Below, piece by piece: positions 8,222 through 15,677 of a stretch of DNA of 64,000 bases; within the stretch, counting starts at the first letter, position 1; each line of letters starts with the position of its first letter. The translations under genes were made by a program, and so were the position numbers. This DNA is from Streptomyces sp. Root431 (lineage in GTDB: Bacteria; Actinomycetota; Actinomycetes; Streptomycetales; Streptomycetaceae): NCBI RefSeq assembly GCF_001426585.1, contig NZ_LMEI01000013.1:398461-462460 (forward strand). Direction: 5' to 3'. The notes under the pieces are model-generated. The model saw only the letters and a list, made by a program, of their open reading frames with translations, searched no databases and was not told the origin of the DNA.

Positions 8222-9550
8222 TCAGGCCACTCCCCCGGCCAGCGCCGCCAGGCGGCCCAGCGCCCCGTCCAGGACCGCGCGGGGCGGCGAGGCGAGGCCC
8301 ACCCGGATCGCGTCCGGGGCCGTGCCGGGGCCGACCGCGAAGGCGCTCCCGGGGGTGACCGCCACGCCCGCGCGCTCGGCCGCCGCCGCGAAGGTCTCCG
8401 CCCGCCAGGGCGCGGGCAGCTCCCACCAGCAGTAGTAGGCGTGCGGGGAGGTCCGTACGGCGTGGCCGCCGAGGTGGCGCAGGACCAGGGCGTGCCGCGC
8501 CGCCGTGTCCGCGCGCTTGGCGGCGACGGCCTCGGCGACCGTGCCGTCCCCGGCCCAGCGGGTCGCGGCCGCGAGCGCGAGCCCGCCCGCCGTCCAGGCA
8601 CCCGAGCGCAGCGCGTCGCCCGCCGCCGCCCGCAGCCGCGCGGGCACGACGAGGTAGCCGACGGTCAGGCCGGGGGCGAGCCGCTTGGAGAGGCTGTCCA
8701 CCAGCAGGACCCGCTCGGGGGCGAGGGCGGCGAGCGGCGCGGGCGCGTCCGGCACGAGGAAGGCCCAGGTGGTGTCCTCGACCGCCGTCAGGTCCAGGCG
8801 GCGCAGCAGCTCGGCCAGTTCGGCCCGGCGGCCTTCGCCCGCCGTCGCGGAGAGCGGGTTGTGCAGGGTCGGCTGGAGGTAGACGGCGGCCAGCGGGGTC
8901 GCCCGGTGGGTCGCCGCGAGCGCCTCCGGCCGGACCCCCTCCGCGTCGAGGGCGAGCGGCACGAGCCGGATGCCGAGCCGGTCGGCCACCGCCTTGACCA
9001 GCGGATACGTGAGGGCTTCGACGCCCAGTCGGCCGCCGGGCGGGACGAGTGCGGAGAGCGCGGCGGCGATGGCCTGGCGGCCGTTCCCGGCGAAGAGGAC
9101 GCTCTCCGGGTCCGGCGCCCAGCCGGGCCGGGCGAGGACGGACGCCGCCGCTTCCCGGGCCTCCGGGGTGCCGGTGGCGGCGGCCGGGCCCGAGACGGCC
9201 TCGGCCAGGACGTCGGGCCGGGCGAGCGCCGCGAGCGCGCGGGCCATCAGCTCCGACTGCCCCTCCGCGACCGGGTAGTTGAGCTGGAGGTCGACGGGCG
9301 CGGCGCCGGTGGCCTCGGCGAGCGCGGGTCCGGGCAGCGGCGGCGCGGCCCGGACGAAGGTGCCGCGGCCGACCTCGCCGACGACCAGGCCGCGGCGGGC
9401 GAGCTCTCCGTAGACGCGGATGGCCGTCGAGTTCGCGATCCGGTGGCGGCGGGCGAAGACCCGCTGCGGCGGCAGCCGGTCGCCGGGCCGCAGCCGCCCG
9501 TCCCGTACGGCCGCCTCGACCCGGTCCGCGATCCTCCGGTACTCGTCCAT
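8222..9550 (-). CDS. MocR-type regulator: GntR winged helix plus class I aminotransferase-like domain
   Basis: 442 aa. The N-terminal GntR helix-turn-helix covers about residues 1-75 (RRIADRVEAAVRDGRLRPGD, then RVFARRHRIANSTAIRVYGE). An aminotransferase fold follows, with the PLP lysine in LLVDSLSKRLAPGLTVGYLV. Such regulators sense PLP or PLP-amine adducts and often control neighbouring genes. ATG 9550 is supported by GGGAGGGG 6 bp upstream. It is divergent from a hydrolase gene, and direct repeats in the shared 76-bp gap are a likely operator. RidA follows in the same operon. Confidence 0.88.
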   Translation of the reverse strand: MDEYRRIADRVEAAVRDGRLRPGDRLPPQRVFARRHRIANSTAIRVYGELARRGLVVGEVGRGTFVRAAPPLPGPALAEATGAAPVDLQLNYPVAEGQSELMARALAALARPDVLAEAVSGPAAATGTPEAREAAASVLARPGWAPDPESVLFAGNGRQAIAAALSALVPPGGRLGVEALTYPLVKAVADRLGIRLVPLALDAEGVRPEALAATHRATPLAAVYLQPTLHNPLSATAGEGRRAELAELLRRLDLTAVEDTTWAFLVPDAPAPLAALAPERVLLVDSLSKRLAPGLTVGYLVVPARLRAAAGDALRSGAWTAGGLALAAATRWAGDGTVAEAVAAKRADTAARHALVLRHLGGHAVRTSPHAYYCWWELPAPWRAETFAAAAERAGVAVTPGSAFAVGPGTAPDAIRVGLASPPRAVLDGALGRLAALAGGVA

Positions 9551-9566
9551 GCCGTCCCCTCCCACG

Positions 9567-9600
9567 ATTGCACCGAGAGCAAAGATCTCATTGCACCGAG
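9567..9600. promoter_or_regulatory. Direct repeats ATTGCACCGAG, candidate MocR operator
   Basis: ATTGCACCGAG occurs at 9567-9577 and again, identically, at 9590-9600, 23 bp apart, in the 76-bp gap between the MocR gene and the divergent hydrolase. AGATCT lies between the copies and a truncated ATTGC follows at 9603. MocR regulators commonly bind direct repeats. The second copy overlaps the hydrolase -35 element. Confidence 0.6.
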
Positions 9601-9626
9601 CGATTGCCGCTGCCTAGCCTGCCGTC
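9591..9626 (+). promoter_or_regulatory. Predicted promoter for a leaderless hydrolase transcript
   Basis: TTGCAC (9591-9596) and TAGCCT (9615-9620) are 18 bp apart, and the ATG at 9627 falls where transcription would begin. No ribosome-binding site precedes that ATG. Leaderless mRNAs of this kind are frequent in Streptomyces. Confidence 0.5.
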
Positions 9627-10424
9627 ATGCGCTTCACCGACACCCTCGCCACCCGGCTCTACTTCGAGGACCGGGGCAGCGGCCCCGCGCTCCTCCTCGT
9701 CCACGGCCACCCCTTCGACCACACGATGTGGCAGCCCCAGATCGACCGTTTCTCGCTCACGCACCGGGTGATCGCCCCCGACCTGCGCGGCTACGGCATC
9801 ACCCCGCTCGGCGCGATGCCCGAGGTCACCGGCCTCGGCGACTTCGCCGAGGACCTCGTCACCCTCCTCGACGACCTGGGGATCGAGGAGGCCGTCGTCG
9901 CCGGCCTCTCCATGGGCGGCCAGATCGCCATGGAGCTCCACCGCCGCCACCCCGAGCGCGTCCGCGGCCTCGTCCTCGCCGACACCTTCCCCGCCGCCGA
10001 GACCGAGGAGGGCAAGGCCGTGCGGAACGCCATGGCCGACCGGCTGCTCAAGGAGGGGATGCAGGGGTACGCCGACGAGGTCCTGGACCGGATGGTCGCC
10101 CCGTACAACACCCATGCCGCGCCGCACGTCCACCGCATGATGTGCGCGACCGACCCCGCAGGCGCCGCGGCGGCCCTGCGGGGCCGGGCCGAGCGACCCG
10201 ACTACCGCGAGTCGCTCACCACCGTCGCCGTCCCCGCGCTCGTCGTGGTCGGCCGGGACGACACGTACACGCCGGTCGAGGACGCGGAGGAGATGCACGC
10301 GCTGCTGCCCGACTCCACGCTCGCCGTGATCGAGCGGGCCGCGCACCTGCCCAACCTGGAACGGCCCGAGGAATTCGACGCCGTACTCGACTCCTACCTT
10401 CGCTCACTCGTTCGGCTCAACTGA
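9627..10424 (+). CDS. Alpha/beta hydrolase
   Basis: 265 aa. LLLVHGHPFDHTMW gives the oxyanion-hole HG motif, AGLSMGGQIAM the nucleophile elbow (Ser at about residue 95), VVVGRDDTYTPVED the acid-bearing loop, and IERAAHLPNLERP the catalytic His. These are complete for an active esterase, lactonase or haloperoxidase-like enzyme. The substrate is unknown. It is divergent from the MocR gene and probably under its control; translation appears leaderless. Confidence 0.88.
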   Translation: MRFTDTLATRLYFEDRGSGPALLLVHGHPFDHTMWQPQIDRFSLTHRVIAPDLRGYGITPLGAMPEVTGLGDFAEDLVTLLDDLGIEEAVVAGLSMGGQIAMELHRRHPERVRGLVLADTFPAAETEEGKAVRNAMADRLLKEGMQGYADEVLDRMVAPYNTHAAPHVHRMMCATDPAGAAAALRGRAERPDYRESLTTVAVPALVVVGRDDTYTPVEDAEEMHALLPDSTLAVIERAAHLPNLERPEEFDAVLDSYLRSLVRLN

Positions 10425-10461
10425 AAGTTCGGAATCGTACGATCGCTCCCACGATGGGGTC

Positions 10462-10887
10462 ATGAGCCAGAACACAGCACCCCGCAAGCCGAGCACCGCC
10501 GGAGCCTGGGCCAGCGGCGGCACCCTCTTCGCCGGTGTCCTCATGCTGGTCACGGGATTCATGGACGTCTTCCAGGGCATCGCCGGGATCGCCGAGGACG
10601 ACGTCTACACCCGGGTCGGCGACTACGTCTTCAAGTTCAACCTCACCACCTGGGGCTGGATCCACCTGATCCTCGGCGTCATCCTCGCCATCGCCGGCTA
10701 CGGCATCCTCAAGGGCGCCGAGTGGGGACGGGTCGCCGGCATCGCGCTGGCCTCCCTCAACGTCCTCTTCCAGTTCCTCTTCCTGCCGTACCAGCCGTGG
10801 TGGGCGCTCTTCTCCATGGCCATCTCGATCTTCGTGATCTGGGCGCTGGCCACGGACGACGCCTACGGCCGCGACGAGAAGTTCTGA
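10462..10887 (+). CDS. DUF7144-type four-helix membrane protein
   Basis: 141 aa with four hydrophobic helices, including GGTLFAGVLMLVTGFMDVFQ, LTTWGWIHLILGVILAIAGY and SMAISIFVIWALATDDAYG. The WGWIHLILG and FLPYQPWWAL elements are characteristic of a widespread actinobacterial membrane family annotated as DUF7144. Function unknown. The palindrome ATCGTACGAT lies at 10434-10443, 19 bp before the start codon. It is followed 11 bp later by a lipoprotein gene and may share its transcript. Confidence 0.8.
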   Translation: MSQNTAPRKPSTAGAWASGGTLFAGVLMLVTGFMDVFQGIAGIAEDDVYTRVGDYVFKFNLTTWGWIHLILGVILAIAGYGILKGAEWGRVAGIALASLNVLFQFLFLPYQPWWALFSMAISIFVIWALATDDAYGRDEKF

Positions 10888-10898
10888 GGCGGCGGCCC

Positions 10899-11330
10899 AT
10901 GCGACGCACCGCGGGACTCACCCTCGCCCTCGCCGCCACGACGGCCCTCGCCCTCACCGGCTGCGACACCATCGCGGACACGGCCGGGGACGTCGTCTCC
11001 TCCGCGACGGCCGCCGTCGCCTCGGCGGCCGAGGAGAAGATGAACGAGGTCAAGGACGGGGTGAACGCCACCGCCGACGTGAAGGCGGGGGAGACGAGCA
11101 CCGACGGGGACCGCACGGTCGCCGAGATCACGGCGACCAACCCGAAGGACAAGAACGCCGACTACACGATCATGGTCAACTTCCGTGACGACGGCGGGAA
11201 TCTGCTCGACTCGGTCGTCCTGAACATCAACGGCGTCGAGCCGGGAGCCTCCAAGTCCGGTACGGCCCGCAGCAATCGGACGCTCTCGGGCGCAACCACC
11301 GCGGAAATCGCACAGGCTTTGCGACACTGA
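10899..11330 (+). CDS. Predicted lipoprotein, unknown function
   Basis: 143 aa. The signal peptide MRRTAGLTLALAATTALALT leads to GCD, a lipobox with Cys at about residue 22. An Ala/Val-rich helical region follows (VVSSATAAVASAAEEKMNEV), then a domain of beta-strand character (YTIMVNFRDDGGNLLDSVVL) resembling FxLYD-like folds in exported proteins. It lies directly after the membrane-protein gene. Its job at the cell surface cannot be inferred. Confidence 0.75.
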   Translation: MRRTAGLTLALAATTALALTGCDTIADTAGDVVSSATAAVASAAEEKMNEVKDGVNATADVKAGETSTDGDRTVAEITATNPKDKNADYTIMVNFRDDGGNLLDSVVLNINGVEPGASKSGTARSNRTLSGATTAEIAQALRH

Positions 11331-11335
11331 AGGAC

Positions 11336-12364
11336 GTGGACCGAGCCCTGACCGCCGAGCCCGTGGCCGGCAATTCCGCGAACGACTCCGCGACGCACTC
11401 CGAACCGCCCCTCCGGCCCAGGCGCCGTCCCGCCGCCTGGGCCGCCGGGCTGCTCCTGGTCGTCCCCGCCGTCATCAGCGCCTGCCGCCTCCTCGACACC
11501 GACGGGATCAGCCCCGTACCGCAGCTGCTCTCCGTGCTGCCCTGGCTCTCCGTGCCCGCCGGGCTCGCCGTGCTCCTCGCCGCCTTCGCCGGCCGGCGCG
11601 CGCTCACGCTGCTCGCCGTCGTCGTCCTCGGCGCGGTCGGCTGGAGCTCCCTGCCGTACATGCCGCAGCTCGTCATGTCCTCCGGGCTGCCGATCACCCG
11701 GGTCACCGTCCTCGCCGCCAACGTCGAGTACGGCCAGGCCACCGGGGCACTGACCGAGGCGATCCGGCGCGAGAACCCGCAGCTCGTGTTCGTCTCCGAG
11801 TGCGACACCGCCTGCGGACGCGCCCTGACCACGGCCTTCGCCACCGAACTCCCCCACCACGCCTCGGTCGACGCGGGCGGGGCCTCCGGCTCCGTCCTGC
11901 TGAGCGCCTACCCGCTCACCGACCGGCGGGTCATCCCGGCGGTGATGGGCATGCCGGGCGCCACCGCCGAGATCGGCGGCATGCCCGTACGCCTCCAACT
12001 CGCCCACCCGCTGCCGCCGGTGCCCGGCCAGGTGGACGCGTGGAAGCGGGAGCTCGGCCGGATCGCGGACGCCGCCCGGGACGAGCCCGGCCCCCTGCTG
12101 CTCGCCGGGGACTTCAACGCCTCCCAGGACCACGCCGCCTTCCGCAGGATCCTGGACGTCGGCCACCTCTTGGACTCCGCCCGCCTCGCGGACACGAGCC
12201 GCACGCCGACCTGGCCCATGGAAGGCCCCCTGCCGCCGTTCGCCCAGATCGACCACGTCCTGGTCAGCAGGAACTTCACCGTCCGGAACATCCGCTTCCT
12301 CGACCTCGCCGGCTCCGACCACCGGGCCGTCCTCACCTCTCTCGACCTGCGCGGAGAGCGCTGA
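11336..12364 (+). CDS. Membrane-anchored endonuclease/exonuclease/phosphatase family protein
   Basis: 342 aa with a GTG start. Two or three hydrophobic helices occupy about residues 34-110 (WAAGLLLVVPAVISACRLL and so on). The EEP domain follows with its catalytic signatures: FVSECDT (metal-binding Glu), LLLAGDFNASQDHAAFR (Asp/Asn), FAQIDHVLVS and the final GSDHRAVL (Asp-His). The domain faces outward if the usual topology holds, suggesting an extracytoplasmic phosphodiesterase, phosphatase or nuclease. It begins 5 bp after the lipoprotein gene and is likely in the same operon. Confidence 0.85.
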   Translation: MDRALTAEPVAGNSANDSATHSEPPLRPRRRPAAWAAGLLLVVPAVISACRLLDTDGISPVPQLLSVLPWLSVPAGLAVLLAAFAGRRALTLLAVVVLGAVGWSSLPYMPQLVMSSGLPITRVTVLAANVEYGQATGALTEAIRRENPQLVFVSECDTACGRALTTAFATELPHHASVDAGGASGSVLLSAYPLTDRRVIPAVMGMPGATAEIGGMPVRLQLAHPLPPVPGQVDAWKRELGRIADAARDEPGPLLLAGDFNASQDHAAFRRILDVGHLLDSARLADTSRTPTWPMEGPLPPFAQIDHVLVSRNFTVRNIRFLDLAGSDHRAVLTSLDLRGER

Positions 12365-12382
12365 TCCGCCACGCTTGAATGC

Positions 12383-12625
12383 ATGGACAACGAGGAGATC
12401 CTGGGCGACATCGGCGCCCTCGTCGAGGAGGAACGCGCCCTGCGGCAGCGTGCGGGCACGGGCGGCCTCCCCCCGGAGGAACGCGCCCGGCTCGCCGACC
12501 TTGAGGTCAGGCTCGACCAGTGCTGGGACCTGCTGCGCCAGCGCCGTGCGAAGGCCGAATTCGGCGAGGACCCGGACACGGCCGCCCTCCGCCCGGCCTC
12601 GGAGGTCGAGTCCTACCGCAACTGA
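12383..12625 (+). CDS. DUF2630 family protein (80 aa)
   Basis: A small, charged, helical protein: MDNEEILGDIGALVEEERAL at the start and LDQCWDLLRQRRAKAEFGED in the middle, the DUF2630 signature, ending with EVESYRN. The length matches the family. It is cytosolic by composition, and no function is established. It starts 18 bp after the EEP gene. Confidence 0.85.
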   Translation: MDNEEILGDIGALVEEERALRQRAGTGGLPPEERARLADLEVRLDQCWDLLRQRRAKAEFGEDPDTAALRPASEVESYRN

Positions 12626-12697
12626 CGCCTGCCCCTGCCCTCCTGAATCCCTGCGCGCCGCGCTTCGTCGAGTGCGCCCCGTGCGCCGCTCCAGGCA

Positions 12698-12803
12698 GTG
12701 GCGCCACGATGAGGAGCCCACGCCCACCATGGCGCCATTCATGGCACCACAGGCGCCATGAATGGTTTCCAATGGCGCCACGCGTGTGCCATGATGGCGC
12801 CAT
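12698..12803. promoter_or_regulatory. Cluster of five TGGCGCCA palindromes before the GtrA-like gene
   Basis: The 10-bp palindromes are GTGGCGCCAC (12698-12707) and ATGGCGCCAT (12729-12738 and 12794-12803). ATGGCGCCA (12772-12780) is a near-complete copy, and ATGGCACC with GGCGCCAT around ACA (12741-12759) is a split copy. Centres of the four intact copies are about 31, 43 and 22 bp apart, close to 3, 4 and 2 helical turns. The last copy overlaps the start codon at 12802. This looks like a multi-site operator; the cognate regulator is not identifiable here. Confidence 0.6.
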
Positions 12804-13293
12804 GAGTGAGAAACCCGGCGCCATCACCGCGTTCGCCCGCTTCGTGCTCTGCGGGGGCGGGGTGGGGATCGCCTCCAGCTTCGCCGTCACCGGCCTCGCC
12901 TCCTGGATCCCCTGGTTCCTGGCCAACGCCCTGATAGCCATGGCCTCCACGCTCCTCTCCACCGAACTGCACGCCCGCTTCACCTTCGGCAAGGGCGGGC
13001 GCGCCACCTGGCGCCAGCACACGCAGTCGGCCGGATCGGCCGTGGCCGCGTACGCGGTGACCTGCCTGGCGATGTTCCTGCTCCAGCAACTGGTGGCCGC
13101 GCCCGGCGCGAAGCTCGAACAGGTCGTCTACCTGTCCGCCTCCGCGCTCGCCGGTGCCGCGCGGTTCGCGGTGCTGCGCCTCGTCGTCTTCGCACGGAAC
13201 CGCTCGCGCGCCACGACCTCCGCCCGCCCGGTGCACACGACGGTCACCGCCGCCGCCCCCGCCGACCGATCGGCGCTCTGCCGCGCCGCCTGA
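12802..13293 (+). CDS. GtrA-like family membrane protein
   Basis: 163 aa with four predicted helices. FARFVLCGGGVGIASSFAVT opens the GtrA fold, and ELHARFTFGKGG matches the GtrA loop in which aromatic and basic residues follow the second helix. The remaining helices are around AVAAYAVTCLAMFLLQQLV and the segment ending RFAVLRLVVFARNR. GtrA proteins flip or hand over lipid-linked sugars during cell-surface glycosylation, though no glycosyltransferase is next to it. The start codon lies inside the last of the TGGCGCCA palindromes, so a bound regulator would block transcription or initiation. Confidence 0.75.
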   Translation: MSEKPGAITAFARFVLCGGGVGIASSFAVTGLASWIPWFLANALIAMASTLLSTELHARFTFGKGGRATWRQHTQSAGSAVAAYAVTCLAMFLLQQLVAAPGAKLEQVVYLSASALAGAARFAVLRLVVFARNRSRATTSARPVHTTVTAAAPADRSALCRAA

Positions 13294-13342
13294 CGCCCCG
13301 TCGAGGACTCGGGTCCGCGAGGCCGCGACGTAAGTTGGGGAC

Positions 13343-15292
13343 ATGGCACGCCCCGCTCGGCCCGTACGGCTCTCCCCGCCCACCTGGCTCACGGCCGGGC
13401 TCAAGCCCGCCCCCACCCCCATCCCCTGGGCCGCCGTCCTCCGCGCGTCCGTCGCGCTCTCCGCGCCGATCGCCGTCGGACTCGCCGTCGAGCAGCCCGT
13501 CTACGGCGCCCTCGTCTCCATGGGCGCCCTCTCCGGCGTCATCGGCGACACCGCCGACGCGTACCGGATGCGGATCTTCAACATCGCCGTGCCGCAGCTC
13601 TTCGGCGCCCTCGGCGTCACCCTCGGCACCCTCGTCTTCGGCCACGGCTGGATCGCCGTCGCCGCCGTCACCCTCGTCGCGCTCGTCTCCGGGATGATCT
13701 CCTCGATCGGCGCGGTCGCCTCCGTCTCGGGACTGCTGCTCCTCCTCAACTGCGTGGTCGGCGCGGGCCTCCCCATGCCCGGACCGTGGTGGAAGGCACC
13801 CCTGCTCCTCGGCGTCGGCGGACTCTTCGTCCTCCTCCTCTCCCTCCTCGGCTGGCCCCTGCGCCGCACCGCCCCCGAACGCACCGCCGTCGCCGACACC
13901 TACCGGGCCGTCGCCGAGCTCTACGAGGCCGCCGGCACCCCCACGTACGACGAGCAGCGCCACGCCGTCACCGCCTCCCTCAACCAGTCCTACGACCTGG
14001 TCCTCGCCCGCCGCGCCCGCCAGCACGGCCGCGCCCCGCACCTCGTCCGGCTGCTCGCCCAGCTCAACGCCCTCGTCCCGCTCCTGGAAGCCGCCCCCGC
14101 CGCCCAGCTCCGCGTCCGGCTCATCGGCCCGCTGCCCGCCGCGATCCCCGCGGCCGTACGGGAGCTCGCCGACGCCGTCGAGGAGGGCCGCACCGGCACC
14201 CCCGTCCTCGACCTGCCCGCGCCCGAGCGGCCCGCGGAGAAGGCCGTCGACCACGCCGTGCGCTACGCGGCGACCGTCGTCCACAAGGCGGAGCCCGACC
14301 CGTACAACGTCGACGACCGCCTCGGCCGCCCCGCCGCACTCCGCGTCCGGGCCCGCAGGGCCGCCCGCGCCGTCCTGCTCTCCGAGGCCTCCTGGCGGTA
14401 CGGGCTGCGGCTCGCGCTCTGCATCGGCCTCGCCCAGGCCCTCGTCTCGCTGATCGCCGTCCCCCGCTCCTACTGGGTCGCGCTCACCGTCACCTTCGTC
14501 ATGAAGCCCGACTTCGGCTCGGTCTTCTCCCGGGCCGTCCTCCGCGCCTTCGGCACCGCCGCAGGACTCGTCCTCGCCGCGCTCGTCCTCTCCGAAGTCC
14601 CGCGCGGCTGGTGGGACGTGCCCGTGATGGTCGTCCTCGCCGCCCTGATCCCGGCCTTCTCGGCGAAGGGGTACGCCTTCCAGACCGCGGCCATCACCCC
14701 GGTCATCCTGCTGCTCTCCGACATGCTCAACCACCAGGGCTTCGACCTCGTCCTGCCCCGCCTCTACGACTCGCTCATCGGCTGCGCGATCACCCTGGTC
14801 GCCGGCTACCTCCTCTGGCCCGAGTCCTGGCACACCCGCATCGGCGACCGGCTCGCGGACGCCGTCGCCGACACCGCCGCGTACGTGAACGGCGCCTTCT
14901 CGGGCGACGACAGGACCGCCCGGCACCGGGCCCGGCGGAAGCTCTACCGCGACCTGTCGACCGTCCGCTCCGAATTCCAGCGCGCCCTGACCGAACCGCC
15001 GCCCACCGGCCCTCGCGCCGCCGCCTGGTGGCCGCTCGTCGTCGCCGTCGAGCGGATCGTCGACGCGACGACCGCGGCCCGGATCCGCGTCGACCACGGC
15101 GCCCCGGCCCCCGAGCCCGCCGAGGTCGCCGCCGTGGAGCGCGAGTTGCGCGAGCTCTCCGACGGACTGCGCTCCACCGACACGCTCGTGGAGGTCCGCG
15201 TGGAGCTCCCCGGCGACGAGAGCGGAGTCCTCGCGCCGCTCCGCCAGGAGGTCCTCGCGGCCCGCGCCATCGCCGGTCCCGACCTGCGGTAA
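13343..15292 (+). CDS. FUSC family protein (aromatic acid exporter / fusaric acid resistance type)
   Basis: 649 aa in the typical duplicated FUSC layout: a first helical block around residues 30-175, a soluble helical region, and a second block around 350-500 (YWVALTVTFVMKPDFGSVFS is the classic FUSC motif). The C-terminal about 150 residues are soluble and helical, ending ELPGDESGVLAPLRQEVLAA. FUSC proteins are proposed efflux pumps for aromatic acids; the substrate here is unknown. GGGGAC precedes the ATG. Confidence 0.85.
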   Translation: MARPARPVRLSPPTWLTAGLKPAPTPIPWAAVLRASVALSAPIAVGLAVEQPVYGALVSMGALSGVIGDTADAYRMRIFNIAVPQLFGALGVTLGTLVFGHGWIAVAAVTLVALVSGMISSIGAVASVSGLLLLLNCVVGAGLPMPGPWWKAPLLLGVGGLFVLLLSLLGWPLRRTAPERTAVADTYRAVAELYEAAGTPTYDEQRHAVTASLNQSYDLVLARRARQHGRAPHLVRLLAQLNALVPLLEAAPAAQLRVRLIGPLPAAIPAAVRELADAVEEGRTGTPVLDLPAPERPAEKAVDHAVRYAATVVHKAEPDPYNVDDRLGRPAALRVRARRAARAVLLSEASWRYGLRLALCIGLAQALVSLIAVPRSYWVALTVTFVMKPDFGSVFSRAVLRAFGTAAGLVLAALVLSEVPRGWWDVPVMVVLAALIPAFSAKGYAFQTAAITPVILLLSDMLNHQGFDLVLPRLYDSLIGCAITLVAGYLLWPESWHTRIGDRLADAVADTAAYVNGAFSGDDRTARHRARRKLYRDLSTVRSEFQRALTEPPPTGPRAAAWWPLVVAVERIVDATTAARIRVDHGAPAPEPAEVAAVERELRELSDGLRSTDTLVEVRVELPGDESGVLAPLRQEVLAARAIAGPDLR

Positions 15293-15677
15293 ACCTCCCC
15301 CGAGGGGCGTACGGAAGGACTTACCGGCGGTCACGGAACGGAACCTTCCCCACCGCCGTTACCGAACGCCACCCGGGCGACTACGATGCGCTCGATCTCA
15401 CCGATATTCGCCGGGATTCACAGCGCTACCCCGTGATCCGCGCCCGCCGCCGTCGCGCAACCGACCCGGCGGACGGGCCACTTCACCCTGCCGCCACCGC
15501 ACCACGATCGCACCGCCCTACCACCGCACCACGAACGCCTTGACGCACCACAGCACCACAGCACCACAGCACCACGAATGCCCTACCGCACCACCGCACC
15601 ACCAACGCCTTGACGCACCACCGCACCACCGCACCACCAGCCCCGCCCCTCACCCCCCGCGCCCCGAGGACTCCGCC
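15293..15677. repeat. 385-bp gene-free gap with GCACCAC low-complexity repeats
   Basis: No convincing gene. From about 15494 to 15641 the sequence is a run of CACCGCACCAC and GCACCACA units, including three consecutive GCACCACA copies near 15545. A larger unit (ACGAACGCCTTGACGCACCA and ACCAACGCCTTGACGCACCA) occurs twice, about 69 bp apart. The strand asymmetry is strong, with almost no G on the plus strand. It looks like slippage-driven repeats in a leader; no promoter is obvious. Confidence 0.6.

Noticed and set aside
13244..15334. Long minus-strand open frame over the FUSC gene (696 codons)
   Set aside because: Translation is Gly/Asp/Glu/Arg low complexity with no fold; third-position bias supports only the plus-strand FUSC gene.
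15494..15641. CACC-type repeats considered as a CRISPR array
   Set aside because: Units are 8-11 bp, with no constant repeat of 25-40 bp and no unique spacers; it is low-complexity DNA.
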